Assembly (NCBI RefSeq): GCF_001458115.1
Contig: NZ_CZRP01000011.1
Location: 620,001-684,000, forward strand
DNA length: 64,000 nt
Direction: 5' to 3'
Source of the DNA: Gracilibacillus massiliensis
Lineage (GTDB): Bacteria > Bacillota > Bacilli > Bacillales > Amphibacillaceae
Both the position numbers and the translations under genes were made by a program. This document shows positions 28,295-36,908 of this stretch, piece after piece. The first letter of the stretch is position 1. Every line of letters starts with the position of its first letter. Below the pieces are notes generated by a model. That model had not been told where the DNA came from and did no database searches. It saw only the letters and a list, made by a program, of their open reading frames with translations.

Positions 28295-29683
28295 ATAAGA
28301 AGGATTATACGACATAACTGAGGTATCCATTTTGAAATGATATATGTGCGTGGTAACCGCTCCGGCTTGCCCAGGAGTAGCCGTCAAGGCTGAGAATCTA
28401 ATGGAGTGAAAGTCTCCTGTCATCAATTGACCGGTTCGGATGACTAGTATATCCAATGCGTGGTGAGGTAACGAGTCACGTTCTGCTTGGAAGTAAAAGT
28501 CACTGCGGCTCAACTTTACGCAGAGAGAGTATGGGTCGGAACAGCTAGAGTGGCGAGCAAATCTAGAGGCTAGAAGGCTTTAACGAATACTGCAGCTCCG
28601 AAATCGAGCGCCCTTCAGAAGCTGTTGAAGGGATGTCTGTGATGCGCCGACCTGGTTGGGCAATGGGGAAGGCCGATGTTCTATGGGAAGTAACGGTCAA
28701 GAGCACCATAGAAGCAGCCGGAGTAGGGGTTCTGGCATCTAGAGAAAGATTTTCAGAGATAACGACGGGAAAGTCCTACTTCCAGCTGGGATGACAACAA
28801 CCAGCAAAGACCAACCATATAAGTGACAAGCGAAAATGGTTAGGAGGATTTAGGATGGACGCATGAGGTCGTAGTAGCGAAGAGGAAAGGGTAATGCCTT
28901 TCTAAGCTTATGGAATGAAGCTTCTACAAAGGTAACACCAGAGTAGAGCGAAGGACCTCTGGGCGACTGGGCGTCCGTGTCAAAGAATAAACAGAACACA
29001 GAGTCTGTTGAATGATTGGCATAAGACTAGCATATAAGTAAACTTATGTATCAATGGGTGAACATGCGTGTCAGCATTTAAACCTGGGATACATAAGGAA
29101 GGCTTATATAGCGATAGAAACCCAGTGTCAGAACCGGACTCGGGAAATCCGACCGTCCGGGATCGTATGGGGGCTGCAGGAAACGTGGTTCTATTGAATG
29201 CGCGCGCCTGCCATCTACCCGACCTTCCCTTTCCGTGGGGTTTTCCCTTCAGCTAACTTTTCCATGCAAAAACCGCAAGGAAAAGTGGATCTTCAGGGAA
29301 AACGATCCCACAGGAGTGGAAGTGGCCGCCTACGCTGAATGAAGTTCTACAAAGATAGCTAGTGCTAGCATAGTGGATTGTTACAGATATGAACATCTTT
29401 TGTTAATTATCGTAAGTAAGCTAAAGAAAATTCATAGGCTATATTGAATAATGCCAATATGAATATTCTTACTAGAGTTGTAAAGTATTAAATAGCGCAG
29501 GCGTCGGCTTCCACTCCTGCGGGAAGTTTTTATCCGAAGATCCACTTTTTAAGCGCCCTTTGCTTAAAAAGTTAGCTGAGGAGAAAAACCCGCGGAAAGG
29601 GAAGTCGACAAGCCGAAGCGGTTGTTACGCACTTCTCAAATCTCATAATTACCACAAGAGTTATGTCGCATTGTGCTTCTTAT
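28295..29683. repeat. Two-hairpin repeat unit (copy 3), interrupted by an intron-like element
   Basis: This long gap is a repeat unit in reverse orientation relative to the one at 22.1 kb. Its ends are AGAAGGATTATACGACATAAC and TTATGTCGCATTGTGCTTCT. Removing 28373-29218 rejoins GGCTTG with the CTTCCCTTTCCGTGGGG arm seen in other units. The right part from 29219 is near-identical, reversed, to 22200-22560, including the spacer. The gap between the unit and the next gene at 29799 shows nothing else. Confidence 0.85.
28373..29218 (+). mobile_element. Group II intron-like element without a reverse-transcriptase gene
   Basis: About 850 bp of GC-richer sequence sits inside one arm of a repeat unit. 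Group II intron hallmarks are visible in order. GGAGTGAAAGTCTCC near 28410 resembles the epsilon-prime region of domain I. CGTAGTAGCGAAGAGGAAAG near 28870 resembles domain III of the Ll.LtrB class. A 34-nt domain V-like hairpin lies at about 29128-29161 (CCGGAC, TCGG, GAAAT loop, CCGA, CC bulge, GTCCGG). A domain VI-like stem ends in CTAC at 29218. No maturase frame is present, the 5' GTGYG is not evident, and the AGC triad is altered, so it may be trans-dependent or dead. The exact boundaries are uncertain by several bases. Confidence 0.6.
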
Positions 29684-29798
29684 CTGTATTTAATTAAAAA
29701 GAATGGCTAATTGGATAAATTGTTAGATAACCTTTATAATATAAAGAGTTCACGAAAATTTTTGATATACAACAGAGACGACGATGGTAGGGATTTAA

Positions 29799-30629
29799 TT
29801 GGTAATTATTATTTGTTTGTTAATAGGTTTGCTTTCTGCTATGTTAGGAAGTATTGTCGGTCTAGGTGGAGGCGTGATATTAGTTCCGATCTTACTTATT
29901 TTACATGGCACTACTGATATGTTTGATTGGGCAAATGCCAGTACTATAGTCGGGATTTCATTAGTCATTATGATTTTCACGGCAATGTCATCCACGTACA
30001 CTTATGCAAAAGTTAAACGGATTGACTATAAAAGTGGTTTGTATTTTATAGCTGGTAGTATACCTGGTGGTGTTTTAGGTGCATGGTTTAATCAATTTGT
30101 AGAAACAAAAATGTTCTCTTTATTTTTAGGAATCTTTATGTTGCTGATTTTTTCACTGTTTTTATTCAAAAAAACACCGAACCCTGAATCACCAAAGCTA
30201 AATTCGAACCTTTCTAATAAGGTGATTCGAGAGGTGAAAATAGGTAAAAAAATATACCAATATGCTTTTTCACCGGTGCTGGCACTGCTGATTGCTTTTA
30301 CAGTAGGGATGTTGTCTGGTTTTTTTGGTATTGGCGGAGGCTCGCTGATGGTGCCTGCGATGATCTTATTTTTTAAATTTCCGCCACATATTGCTACTGC
30401 AACATCAATGTTTATGATTTTAGCCCTGAGTATGGTAAGTTCTTTTACACACATTATATTAGGGCATATCGAATGGATTTATGTTTGGGCATTTATCCCA
30501 GGTGCTTGGTTTGGTGGTGTTTTAGGTGCTAAAATAAACCAACATTTGTCCAGTAAAGCAGTAGAGAATTTACTTCGAATCGTATTACTTTTTATAGGAT
30601 TGCGCTTGATATGGCAAGGGTTGTTTTAG
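29799..30629 (+). CDS. yunE: TauE/SafE-family sulfite or anion exporter, YunE-like
   Basis: A 276-residue membrane protein with eight or nine helices in two halves. The duplicated glycine-rich motifs SAMLGSIVGLGGGVILVPILL near 14 and GMLSGFFGIGGGSLMVPAMIL near 168 define the TauE/SafE family, thought to move sulfite, sulfonates or similar anions across the membrane. The start is TTG at 29799 after GGTAGGG; the nearest ATG in frame is closed by a stop. The yunD-like gene follows by 15 bp, as in the B. subtilis yun cluster. Confidence 0.82.
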   Translation: MVIIICLLIGLLSAMLGSIVGLGGGVILVPILLILHGTTDMFDWANASTIVGISLVIMIFTAMSSTYTYAKVKRIDYKSGLYFIAGSIPGGVLGAWFNQFVETKMFSLFLGIFMLLIFSLFLFKKTPNPESPKLNSNLSNKVIREVKIGKKIYQYAFSPVLALLIAFTVGMLSGFFGIGGGSLMVPAMILFFKFPPHIATATSMFMILALSMVSSFTHIILGHIEWIYVWAFIPGAWFGGVLGAKINQHLSSKAVENLLRIVLLFIGLRLIWQGLF

Positions 30630-30644
30630 AGGAGGCTGAGCTTC

Positions 30645-32057
30645 ATGATCGAACATATCCATTTTTATTATTGTAATGATCTGCACAGTCATTTTAATCA
30701 ATGGCCAAACATTGTGCATTATTTTAAACAGAAAAAGAAACATCATCAGCAAACAAATGAGCAGAGCTGGATCATTGATATTGGTGATCATGTGGATCGT
30801 TTTCATCCGATAGCAGAAGCTTTTAAAGGCAAAGCGAATGTAGAACTCTTAAATGATGCACAATTTGACTTTGCAACTATTGGGAATAACGAAGGAATAA
30901 CATTGGAACATGATGATTTATATCACTTGTACGATAAAGCTGATTTTCAAGTTACTTGTGGCAATCTAAAGCCAACAAATAAACAGAAGCCTTTTTGGCT
31001 TAAAGATAGTATTTCTTTTGTTACCAAACATCAATTAAGGGTCAAATTAATCGGTTTAACGGCACCCTTCCGTCCTTTTTATCATCCATTGGGTTGGGAT
31101 GTTGAGTCACCCTATGACTACTTGTCACGGAATATTGACCAATTAAAGAATGATACCGATATTCTTATTTTATTGTCCCATCTCGGTTTAACAGATGATC
31201 AGAATATTGCCGAAAAATATCCTGAAATTGATATTATAATCGGTGGTCACACTCACCACCTTTTTAAAAATGGAGAACTAATAAATGAAACTCTGCTTAC
31301 AGCAGCGGGGAAACATGGTAAATATGTAGGTGAGATACATATTGATTGGGATCACTCGCAAAATAAACTATCGAATAAACAAGCATTTACAGTCGAGACA
31401 GCCTATTTAGATCAAGATATTGCAACTAGTAATACAATAAGAAAAATGAAGGAAGAAGCCCATGAATTATTAGGCAAACAGATAGCTTATTTAGAACAGC
31501 AATTAGAGGTGGATTGGTTTGTGCAAACACCTATTATTAAACAGTTAACAGATAAATTAAAAGAGTGGACAAAAGCGGATATCAGTATGTTAAACGCTGG
31601 TTTATTGCTGGATCATATCCACAAAGGTCATGTAACTTATGGTGATGTGCATCGAATATGTCCACACCCGATAAATCCAGTTACAGTTCAACTAAGGGGA
31701 ATTGAATTATTGGAAGTGGTTCGGGGAGCACTTGATGAAGCCTTAATGCGGCTTGAACTTAAAGGATTTGGCTTTCGAGGGAAAGTAATTGGAAAGTTTG
31801 TTTTTAGCGGAATTGATATAGATACGTATGTGGATGAACAAGGAATAAGTCATGTACAACATGTCTATTATAATGGAAAACTTATTGATAATGACCGTAT
31901 TTTTACATTAGCAACTGCCGATATGTTTACATTTGGTAAAATGTTTCCGGAAATAGCACGTTCGACAACTAAGAAATTTTATTTACCTGAATTTATGAGG
32001 GACTTATTGGCTGATTCCATAAAAAACTCATATGACAAAGATAATCATACCGACTAA
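30645..32057 (+). CDS. yunD: 5'-nucleotidase/metallophosphoesterase, YunD-like
   Basis: A 470-residue, apparently cytoplasmic enzyme, as no signal peptide is seen. The N-terminal metallophosphoesterase domain has the dimetal motifs CNDLHSH, GDHVD, GNNEG, SHLG and GGHTHH within residues 8-205. The C-terminal 5'-nucleotidase domain (about 290-440) has the substrate-binding stretch SMLNAGLLLDH near 312. It would hydrolyse nucleotides or nucleotide sugars; the B. subtilis YunD substrate is not settled to my knowledge. It follows the exporter gene after GGAGG. Confidence 0.85.
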   Translation: MIEHIHFYYCNDLHSHFNQWPNIVHYFKQKKKHHQQTNEQSWIIDIGDHVDRFHPIAEAFKGKANVELLNDAQFDFATIGNNEGITLEHDDLYHLYDKADFQVTCGNLKPTNKQKPFWLKDSISFVTKHQLRVKLIGLTAPFRPFYHPLGWDVESPYDYLSRNIDQLKNDTDILILLSHLGLTDDQNIAEKYPEIDIIIGGHTHHLFKNGELINETLLTAAGKHGKYVGEIHIDWDHSQNKLSNKQAFTVETAYLDQDIATSNTIRKMKEEAHELLGKQIAYLEQQLEVDWFVQTPIIKQLTDKLKEWTKADISMLNAGLLLDHIHKGHVTYGDVHRICPHPINPVTVQLRGIELLEVVRGALDEALMRLELKGFGFRGKVIGKFVFSGIDIDTYVDEQGISHVQHVYYNGKLIDNDRIFTLATADMFTFGKMFPEIARSTTKKFYLPEFMRDLLADSIKNSYDKDNHTD

Positions 32058-32113
32058 GACTAGCACACTTCTTAGCTTCCTACATACTTTGTAGGGAGAG
32101 GAGTGGGCTTTTT

Positions 32114-32428
32114 ATGATGGAATTAAAACCCGTTTATATAAATAATCATCCGTTTACCGCTATTACTGTGAACTTACCACATACTACTCTTTTGGTAATT
32201 GCTAATGACAAAGGTTATGTAATGTGTGGTGCTTTAGATGTAGACCTTTTGAATGATAAATTAGCCGATCGTCCTATTATAGCAGGGCGAGCAATTGGTG
32301 TGAAGACAATCGAAGAATTGAAAAATGCGAAATTAGAGAAAGTGACCCATGCCTCCAAGTTGCGTGGTTGGGCACCTGGAATGCCTGTAAAGGAAGCACT
32401 GTTAATGCTTACAAAGCCAAACATATAA
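32114..32428 (+). CDS. yunC: YunC-like DUF1805 protein
   Basis: A 104-residue protein matching YunC: VTHASKLRGWAPGMPVKEALLML near the C-terminus and LVIANDKGYVMCGALDVDLLN near 30-50 are typical of this single-domain family, whose function is unknown. ATG at 32114 or the next codon follows AGGGAGAGGAG. It stands between the YunD-like gene and an HD-GYP gene within a conserved Bacillus block. Confidence 0.82.
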   Translation: MMELKPVYINNHPFTAITVNLPHTTLLVIANDKGYVMCGALDVDLLNDKLADRPIIAGRAIGVKTIEELKNAKLEKVTHASKLRGWAPGMPVKEALLMLTKPNI

Positions 32429-32530
32429 TAATACTAGTTATTAAAAATATTTAACAAAGTGACAAAAAGGCTAGATAAAATCGACAATTTCTGATAATAT
32501 TTTACTAAAATGAAAAATAGGTGTTTTGAT

Positions 32531-33625
32531 ATGAGATTAGTTCCAACAACGATCATTCGACCAGGGATCGAGTTAGCAAAACCAATATATGACATCCATG
32601 GTAGGATTTTATTGCAAAAAAATATGCAGTTATCACAAGCTATGGTAAATCGATTGCAAAATATGGGCGTCACCTATGTCTTCATTAGAGATGAAGACAC
32701 TGACGATATTATTGTAAATCCACCAATTCCAGATGAGCAACGGATCGATGCGGTACAAAAAATCAAATCGGCTTTTCGTTCCTTACAAAAGGAGGATCTT
32801 ACGAAAAATAATTTTTTGCTCGAAAGAACTGCCTTTGAATTAAATGATTTGGTAAAAGAAATAGCGAAAGAAATAAGCCGTAATGATGATGTAATCCACT
32901 ATCTATCTGATCTATTAATTATTGATGATTATGTTTTTTCACATTCCTTAAATGTTAGTATGTATACTTTAGCATTGGCACAAGAATTAAATTTCAAACC
33001 AAAAGAATTAGAAGACATTGGTTTAGGTGCTGTGCTTCATGACATTGGGAAAATAATAATACCTGACGAAATATTAAATAAAGAAGCAAAGCTATCAGAT
33101 ATGGAGTTTAAAATTATTCAAACACATACAGAATATGGATTCGATATGTTAAGAAAAACTCCTAGCATTCCTTTGCTCGTTGCTCATTGTGCCTATCAAC
33201 ATCATGAACGACTCGATGGCTCCGGCTACCCGCGTGGTATTCAAAATCAAGATATACACCCATATGCAAGGATTATAGGAGTAGCAGATGTATTTGATGC
33301 AGTTACAAGTAATCGAGCTTATCGAGATGCTATGCTGCCTCATGAAGGCCTTGAAATTCTATATGCTGGAGCGGGATCACAATTTGACCAACGTTTAGTA
33401 GAGAAGTTCAAAAAAACGGTCGCATTGTATCCTAATGGACTCACTGTATATCTAAGTGACGGCAGAGAAGGGGTAGTTGCTAGACAAAACCCACATATGT
33501 ATGAGCGGCCTATTATTAGGATAATCAAGGAGAATGGATCAAAAGTTGTACCATACGATCTCGATTTATCAATTGTACTAAATGTAATGATAGAAAATAC
33601 CGATCGATTAGTTGTTACACCATGA
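32531..33625 (+). CDS. HD-GYP domain cyclic-di-GMP phosphodiesterase-like protein
   Basis: A 364-residue cytoplasmic protein. An N-terminal domain of about 110 residues precedes a full HD-GYP domain: HSLNVSMYTL, the HD pair in VLHDIGK near 169-175, HTEYGFDML, then HHERLDGSGYPRG with the GYP triplet near 230, and GVADVFDAVTSNRAYR. All metal ligands of the family appear present, so it should cleave cyclic di-GMP or a related dinucleotide. ATG at 32531 has AGGTG upstream. Such genes are also used for regulation of sporulation and biofilm, but no direct partner is adjacent. Confidence 0.85.
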   Translation: MRLVPTTIIRPGIELAKPIYDIHGRILLQKNMQLSQAMVNRLQNMGVTYVFIRDEDTDDIIVNPPIPDEQRIDAVQKIKSAFRSLQKEDLTKNNFLLERTAFELNDLVKEIAKEISRNDDVIHYLSDLLIIDDYVFSHSLNVSMYTLALAQELNFKPKELEDIGLGAVLHDIGKIIIPDEILNKEAKLSDMEFKIIQTHTEYGFDMLRKTPSIPLLVAHCAYQHHERLDGSGYPRGIQNQDIHPYARIIGVADVFDAVTSNRAYRDAMLPHEGLEILYAGAGSQFDQRLVEKFKKTVALYPNGLTVYLSDGREGVVARQNPHMYERPIIRIIKENGSKVVPYDLDLSIVLNVMIENTDRLVVTP

Positions 33626-33690
33626 TAAATATACATTTTTATCTCTAAAAAGATCTTCCCTTTCATATGAATATAAAGGGGGGATTTTTT

Positions 33691-34482
33691 ATGCGGAAAA
33701 ATCGTTGGAATAAAAGAAAGATAGGTTCACCTCCTAAAAATCAATTGGTGATAATATCTCTTTTATTATTCGTCTTATGCATGATTGCTAGTATATTAAT
33801 TGTAAATGAAGGGATAAAGCCAGTCTTACTGGATTATGCTAAGGTTCGGGTGACTGCCATTGCTAATCAGGCAATGGGGATCGCAGTAAGTAAGAAAATT
33901 TCGGAAGACTTGGAAACAGAAGAACTTGTTCAAGTTCAATTAGATGAACAAGGACAGGTAGAACACTACATTTTTAATTCAGTTGTAGAAAATCGTGTTC
34001 AACGAAATGTACAATACAGGGTCGAAAATTTTTTGAAATTATTAGAAAAAGGGGAACGGCCAGAAACTGGTGTACCAATTGAAGTAGAATTAGACCTAGA
34101 ACCGGATGAACAGGAACTGTTGGATGATGTAAGGGAACGAGGATTATTGGTAGAAGTACCAATCGGTCAAACATTAGGTATACCGATCCTTGCTAATTTA
34201 GGTCCAAAGGTGCCTGTGAATATGGAAGTGATTGGAAGTGTTGGAACTGAGATAACGAGTGAATTGGCTCAAACCGGAATAAACGGTGCATTAATTGAAG
34301 TAAATGTACATATAGAAGTAGAAATGATGGTTGTCATACCTTTTGCTTCAGAGCCAGTCCAAATTGTACAAGATATTCCAGTAACCAAGGTGTTTCATCC
34401 TGGAGATGTGCCAAATTATTATCATGATGGGGAGGGATCGTCAAATTTGTCAATTCCAATAGAGCCGGATTTTATCGAGTGA
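33691..34482 (+). CDS. yunB: Sporulation protein YunB
   Basis: A 263-residue protein with one N-terminal membrane helix (QLVIISLLLFVLCMIASILI near residues 20-40) and an extracytoplasmic domain containing VTAIANQAMGIAVSKKIS and SVGTEITSELAQTGINGALIEV. This matches YunB, a mother-cell sporulation protein needed for forespore signalling (a SpoIIIAH/YabP-era factor in B. subtilis). ATG at 33691 follows GGGGGG, making the eight upstream codons of the open frame unnecessary. Confidence 0.85.
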   Translation: MRKNRWNKRKIGSPPKNQLVIISLLLFVLCMIASILIVNEGIKPVLLDYAKVRVTAIANQAMGIAVSKKISEDLETEELVQVQLDEQGQVEHYIFNSVVENRVQRNVQYRVENFLKLLEKGERPETGVPIEVELDLEPDEQELLDDVRERGLLVEVPIGQTLGIPILANLGPKVPVNMEVIGSVGTEITSELAQTGINGALIEVNVHIEVEMMVVIPFASEPVQIVQDIPVTKVFHPGDVPNYYHDGEGSSNLSIPIEPDFIE

Positions 34483-34652
34483 GAGCATTCCTATTATTTC
34501 CTTTGACAGAATATTCGAAAGTTCGTTATAATTTCAAAGATTAGAAATATTGTTACCATTTTTTTATTCTAAAAAAAGCCCATTTTTGAAAGCAATTTCA
34601 ACTCTATGATTGATAGATATAGTGGGCTAAAAAAATGAAAGGGGTTTGAGTG

Positions 34653-36134
34653 ATGGAGAAAAGATCACAGTGGGGAACACGATTAGGTTTTCTTTTGGCA
34701 GCAATCGGTTCAGCTGTTGGGCTAGGGAATATTTGGCGTTTTCCAGCAACAGCATTTGAGAATGGTGGAGGTGCCTTTTTTGTACCGTACTTATTTGCTC
34801 TATTAACAGCAGGTATTCCGTTACTTATTATGGAATACACAATTGGTCATAAATATCGAAGTTCTTCACCTAGAAGTTTTTCGAAAATTAGTAAAGGAAT
34901 GGAATGGATTGGCTGGTGGCAAGTACTGATATCATTCGTTATTTCTACGTATTATCCAGTTATTATAGCTTGGGCCATTATGTATGCCTATTTCTCTTTT
35001 GGTACACAGTGGGGTGACGATCCAACAGCATTCTTTGTCGGAGATTTCTTGAATTTAGCAGATCCAGGAACATTTGGTTCTATCGTACCAGCCGTTATAA
35101 TTCCATTACTCATTGTTTGGGTATTAGTTTTCTTCTTTCTTGGAAGAGGTGTTAAAAAAGGGATAGAATTTGCTAACAGAATATTTATTCCAACATTATT
35201 AATTGTATTCATATTTATTGTTATTCGTGCTGTAACGTTACCAGGTGCACTTGATGGTTTAAATGCTTTTTTTGAACCTAATTGGAGTAGTATCACAGAA
35301 GGATCTGTATGGGTTGCCGCATATGGTCAAATTTTCTTTAGTTTATCGATTGCATTTGCCATTATGATTACTTACTCATCTTATTTACCGAAAAAGTCAG
35401 ATATTACTAATAATGCCTTTATTACAGGTTTTGCGAATTCATCCTTTGAATTATTAGCAGGTATTGGGGTATTTGCGGTATTAGGTTTTATGGCTCTCCA
35501 ATCAAATTCTGCAGTAGAAGATGTAGCTGCTGACGGCGTAGGGTTAGCTTTTATGGTATTCCCTGAAATTATTAGTCAGATGCCGGCATCAGGATTGTTT
35601 GGATTTCTATTTTTTGCATCCTTGTTCTTAGCAGGTTTATCTTCAATGATCTCTATTTCAGAAACCTATATAGCCGGTTTACAAGAGAAGTTCGCGATTT
35701 CCCGTGGTAAAGCAGTTGCCATTGGTGGAGGCCTTGCGTTTATAGTTTCAATTTTTTATGCCACTCAAGGTGGATTGACTTTATTAGATACAGTTGATTA
35801 CTTTATTAATAACTATGGTGTAGCATTGGCAGGATTGTTTGAAGTTGTAGCAATTGCTTGGTTTGCAAGATCACTAAAAGATTTACAAAAACATGCAGAC
35901 TCAGTATCTGATATTAAGCTTGGAGTTTGGTGGAGATTATGTTTAGGAGTTATTACACCTATCGTTTTAGGGTACATGATGTTACAAAACTTAAAAACTG
36001 AAGTATCACGTTCATATGAAGATTATCCAATCGATTTCTTATTCAATTTTGGTTGGGTAGTCGCCATTGGTGCGATGTTACTTGGTGCAGTTATTACAAT
36101 TAAAAAATGGCCTACGAAAGACCATGAAGCATAA
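34653..36134 (+). CDS. Sodium-dependent amino-acid transporter, neurotransmitter:sodium symporter family (MetP-like)
   Basis: A 493-residue membrane protein with twelve helices of the LeuT fold. The N-terminal SQWGTRLGFLLAAIGSAVGLGNIWRFP carries the Na and substrate-binding unwound helix 1, and SLSIAFAIMITYSSYL near 225 is helix 6. Gene order with a 33-residue single-helix protein just downstream matches the Corynebacterium MetP-MetS methionine/alanine importer. ATG at 34653 follows AAAGGGG; a GTG lies immediately before it. The substrate is inferred, not shown. Confidence 0.85.
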   Translation: MEKRSQWGTRLGFLLAAIGSAVGLGNIWRFPATAFENGGGAFFVPYLFALLTAGIPLLIMEYTIGHKYRSSSPRSFSKISKGMEWIGWWQVLISFVISTYYPVIIAWAIMYAYFSFGTQWGDDPTAFFVGDFLNLADPGTFGSIVPAVIIPLLIVWVLVFFFLGRGVKKGIEFANRIFIPTLLIVFIFIVIRAVTLPGALDGLNAFFEPNWSSITEGSVWVAAYGQIFFSLSIAFAIMITYSSYLPKKSDITNNAFITGFANSSFELLAGIGVFAVLGFMALQSNSAVEDVAADGVGLAFMVFPEIISQMPASGLFGFLFFASLFLAGLSSMISISETYIAGLQEKFAISRGKAVAIGGGLAFIVSIFYATQGGLTLLDTVDYFINNYGVALAGLFEVVAIAWFARSLKDLQKHADSVSDIKLGVWWRLCLGVITPIVLGYMMLQNLKTEVSRSYEDYPIDFLFNFGWVVAIGAMLLGAVITIKKWPTKDHEA

Positions 36135-36162
36135 AAAACATAAATAAAAGGAGGTTTCCTTT

Positions 36163-36264
36163 ATGTCTACTAGCGCTATTGTGATGGCGGTAATTGGGAT
36201 TGTTATTATTTGGGGAGGCTTAGCTCTAAGTATTTTAAGAGCAAGAAGTGCTTCAAAAAATTAA
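36163..36264 (+). CDS. metS: MetS-like small subunit of the sodium symporter
   Basis: A 33-residue single-pass membrane protein (MSTSAIVMAVIGIVIIWGGL, then ALSILRARSASKN) with a perfect AAGGAGG ribosome site, 28 bp after the symporter gene. It matches the MetS family, small partners needed for methionine or alanine uptake by MetP-type symporters. The terminator after it closes the two-gene operon. It is too short for most gene finders. Confidence 0.8.
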   Translation: MSTSAIVMAVIGIVIIWGGLALSILRARSASKN

Positions 36265-36305
36265 TTAATACAATGCTGGATCAGGAATGATTTGGTTAAA
36301 AAACG

Positions 36306-36366
36306 AAATCCGAACGATTGTACAAATTCCACATAGAGAATTTGCAACAATCGTTCGGATTTTTTA
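36306..36366 (+). terminator. Terminator of the symporter operon
   Basis: AAATCCGAACGATTGT pairs with ACAATCGTTCGGATTT; a T run follows. Confidence 0.88.
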
Positions 36367-36370
36367 ATGC

Positions 36371-36852
36371 ATAAAAGGATGATTATGCGACAGTATTGTA
36401 GTGGTAATTATGAGAGGTTATATGTGCTTAGCAACCGCTCCGGCTTGTCCGCTTTCCTTTCCGCGGGTTTTTCTCCTCAGCTAACTTTTTAAGCAAAGTG
36501 CGCTTAAAAAGTGGATCTTCGGATAAAAACATCCCGCAGGAGTGAAAGCGGACGCCTGCGCTTTGATATACTCGACAACTTAAATAAGAGTAATCATATT
36601 GGCTTTTTTCACTATCCAGCTAACCAAAGTATAAGCATTTGTAAATGTTGTAGAATCTCATTAAGCGTAGGCGGCCACTCCAACTCCTATGGGACTCGTT
36701 TTTCCAGAAGATCCACTTTTCCACGCGGCTTTTGCTTGGAAAAGTTAGCTGAAGGAAAAACCCCATGGAAAGGGGAGTGGCCAAGCCGAAGCGGATGCCA
36801 CACACGTACATCATGTCAAAATTACCATCAGGTTATGTCCTGTAATCCTTCT
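36371..36852. repeat. Two-hairpin intergenic repeat unit (copy 4)
   Basis: The gap up to the next gene is filled by a unit with ends GGATGATTATGCGACAG and GGTTATGTCCTGTAATCC. It has the left inner stem ACTTTTTAAGC/GCTTAAAAAGT and the right inner stem CTTTTCCA/TGGAAAAG, each beside GCTA and GGATC. Its spacer (ATTTGTAAATGTTGTAGAAT) closely matches that of the 8.4-kb unit in the same orientation, so these two are sister copies. Confidence 0.85.
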
Positions 36853-36908
36853 CTTTTGTTCGTCACCTAAAATAATACCTTTTATATAAGGTGTATTTTC
36901 AGCTCGTT

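Noticed and set aside
29068-29256. 62-codon frame at the 3' end of the intron-like element
   Set aside because: It covers the domain V and VI-like structures and runs into the repeat arm. It has no maturase similarity and GC-rich composition explains its openness.
34577-34628. Hairpin AGCCCA/TGGGCT upstream of the sodium symporter gene, considered as a terminator of yunB
   Set aside because: The arms are only six bases, the loop is long and no T run follows on the plus strand.
36511-36870. 119-codon plus-strand frame across the 36.4-kb repeat unit
   Set aside because: The frame crosses both hairpins and the spacer, shares peptide only with other repeat copies, and lacks a ribosome site.
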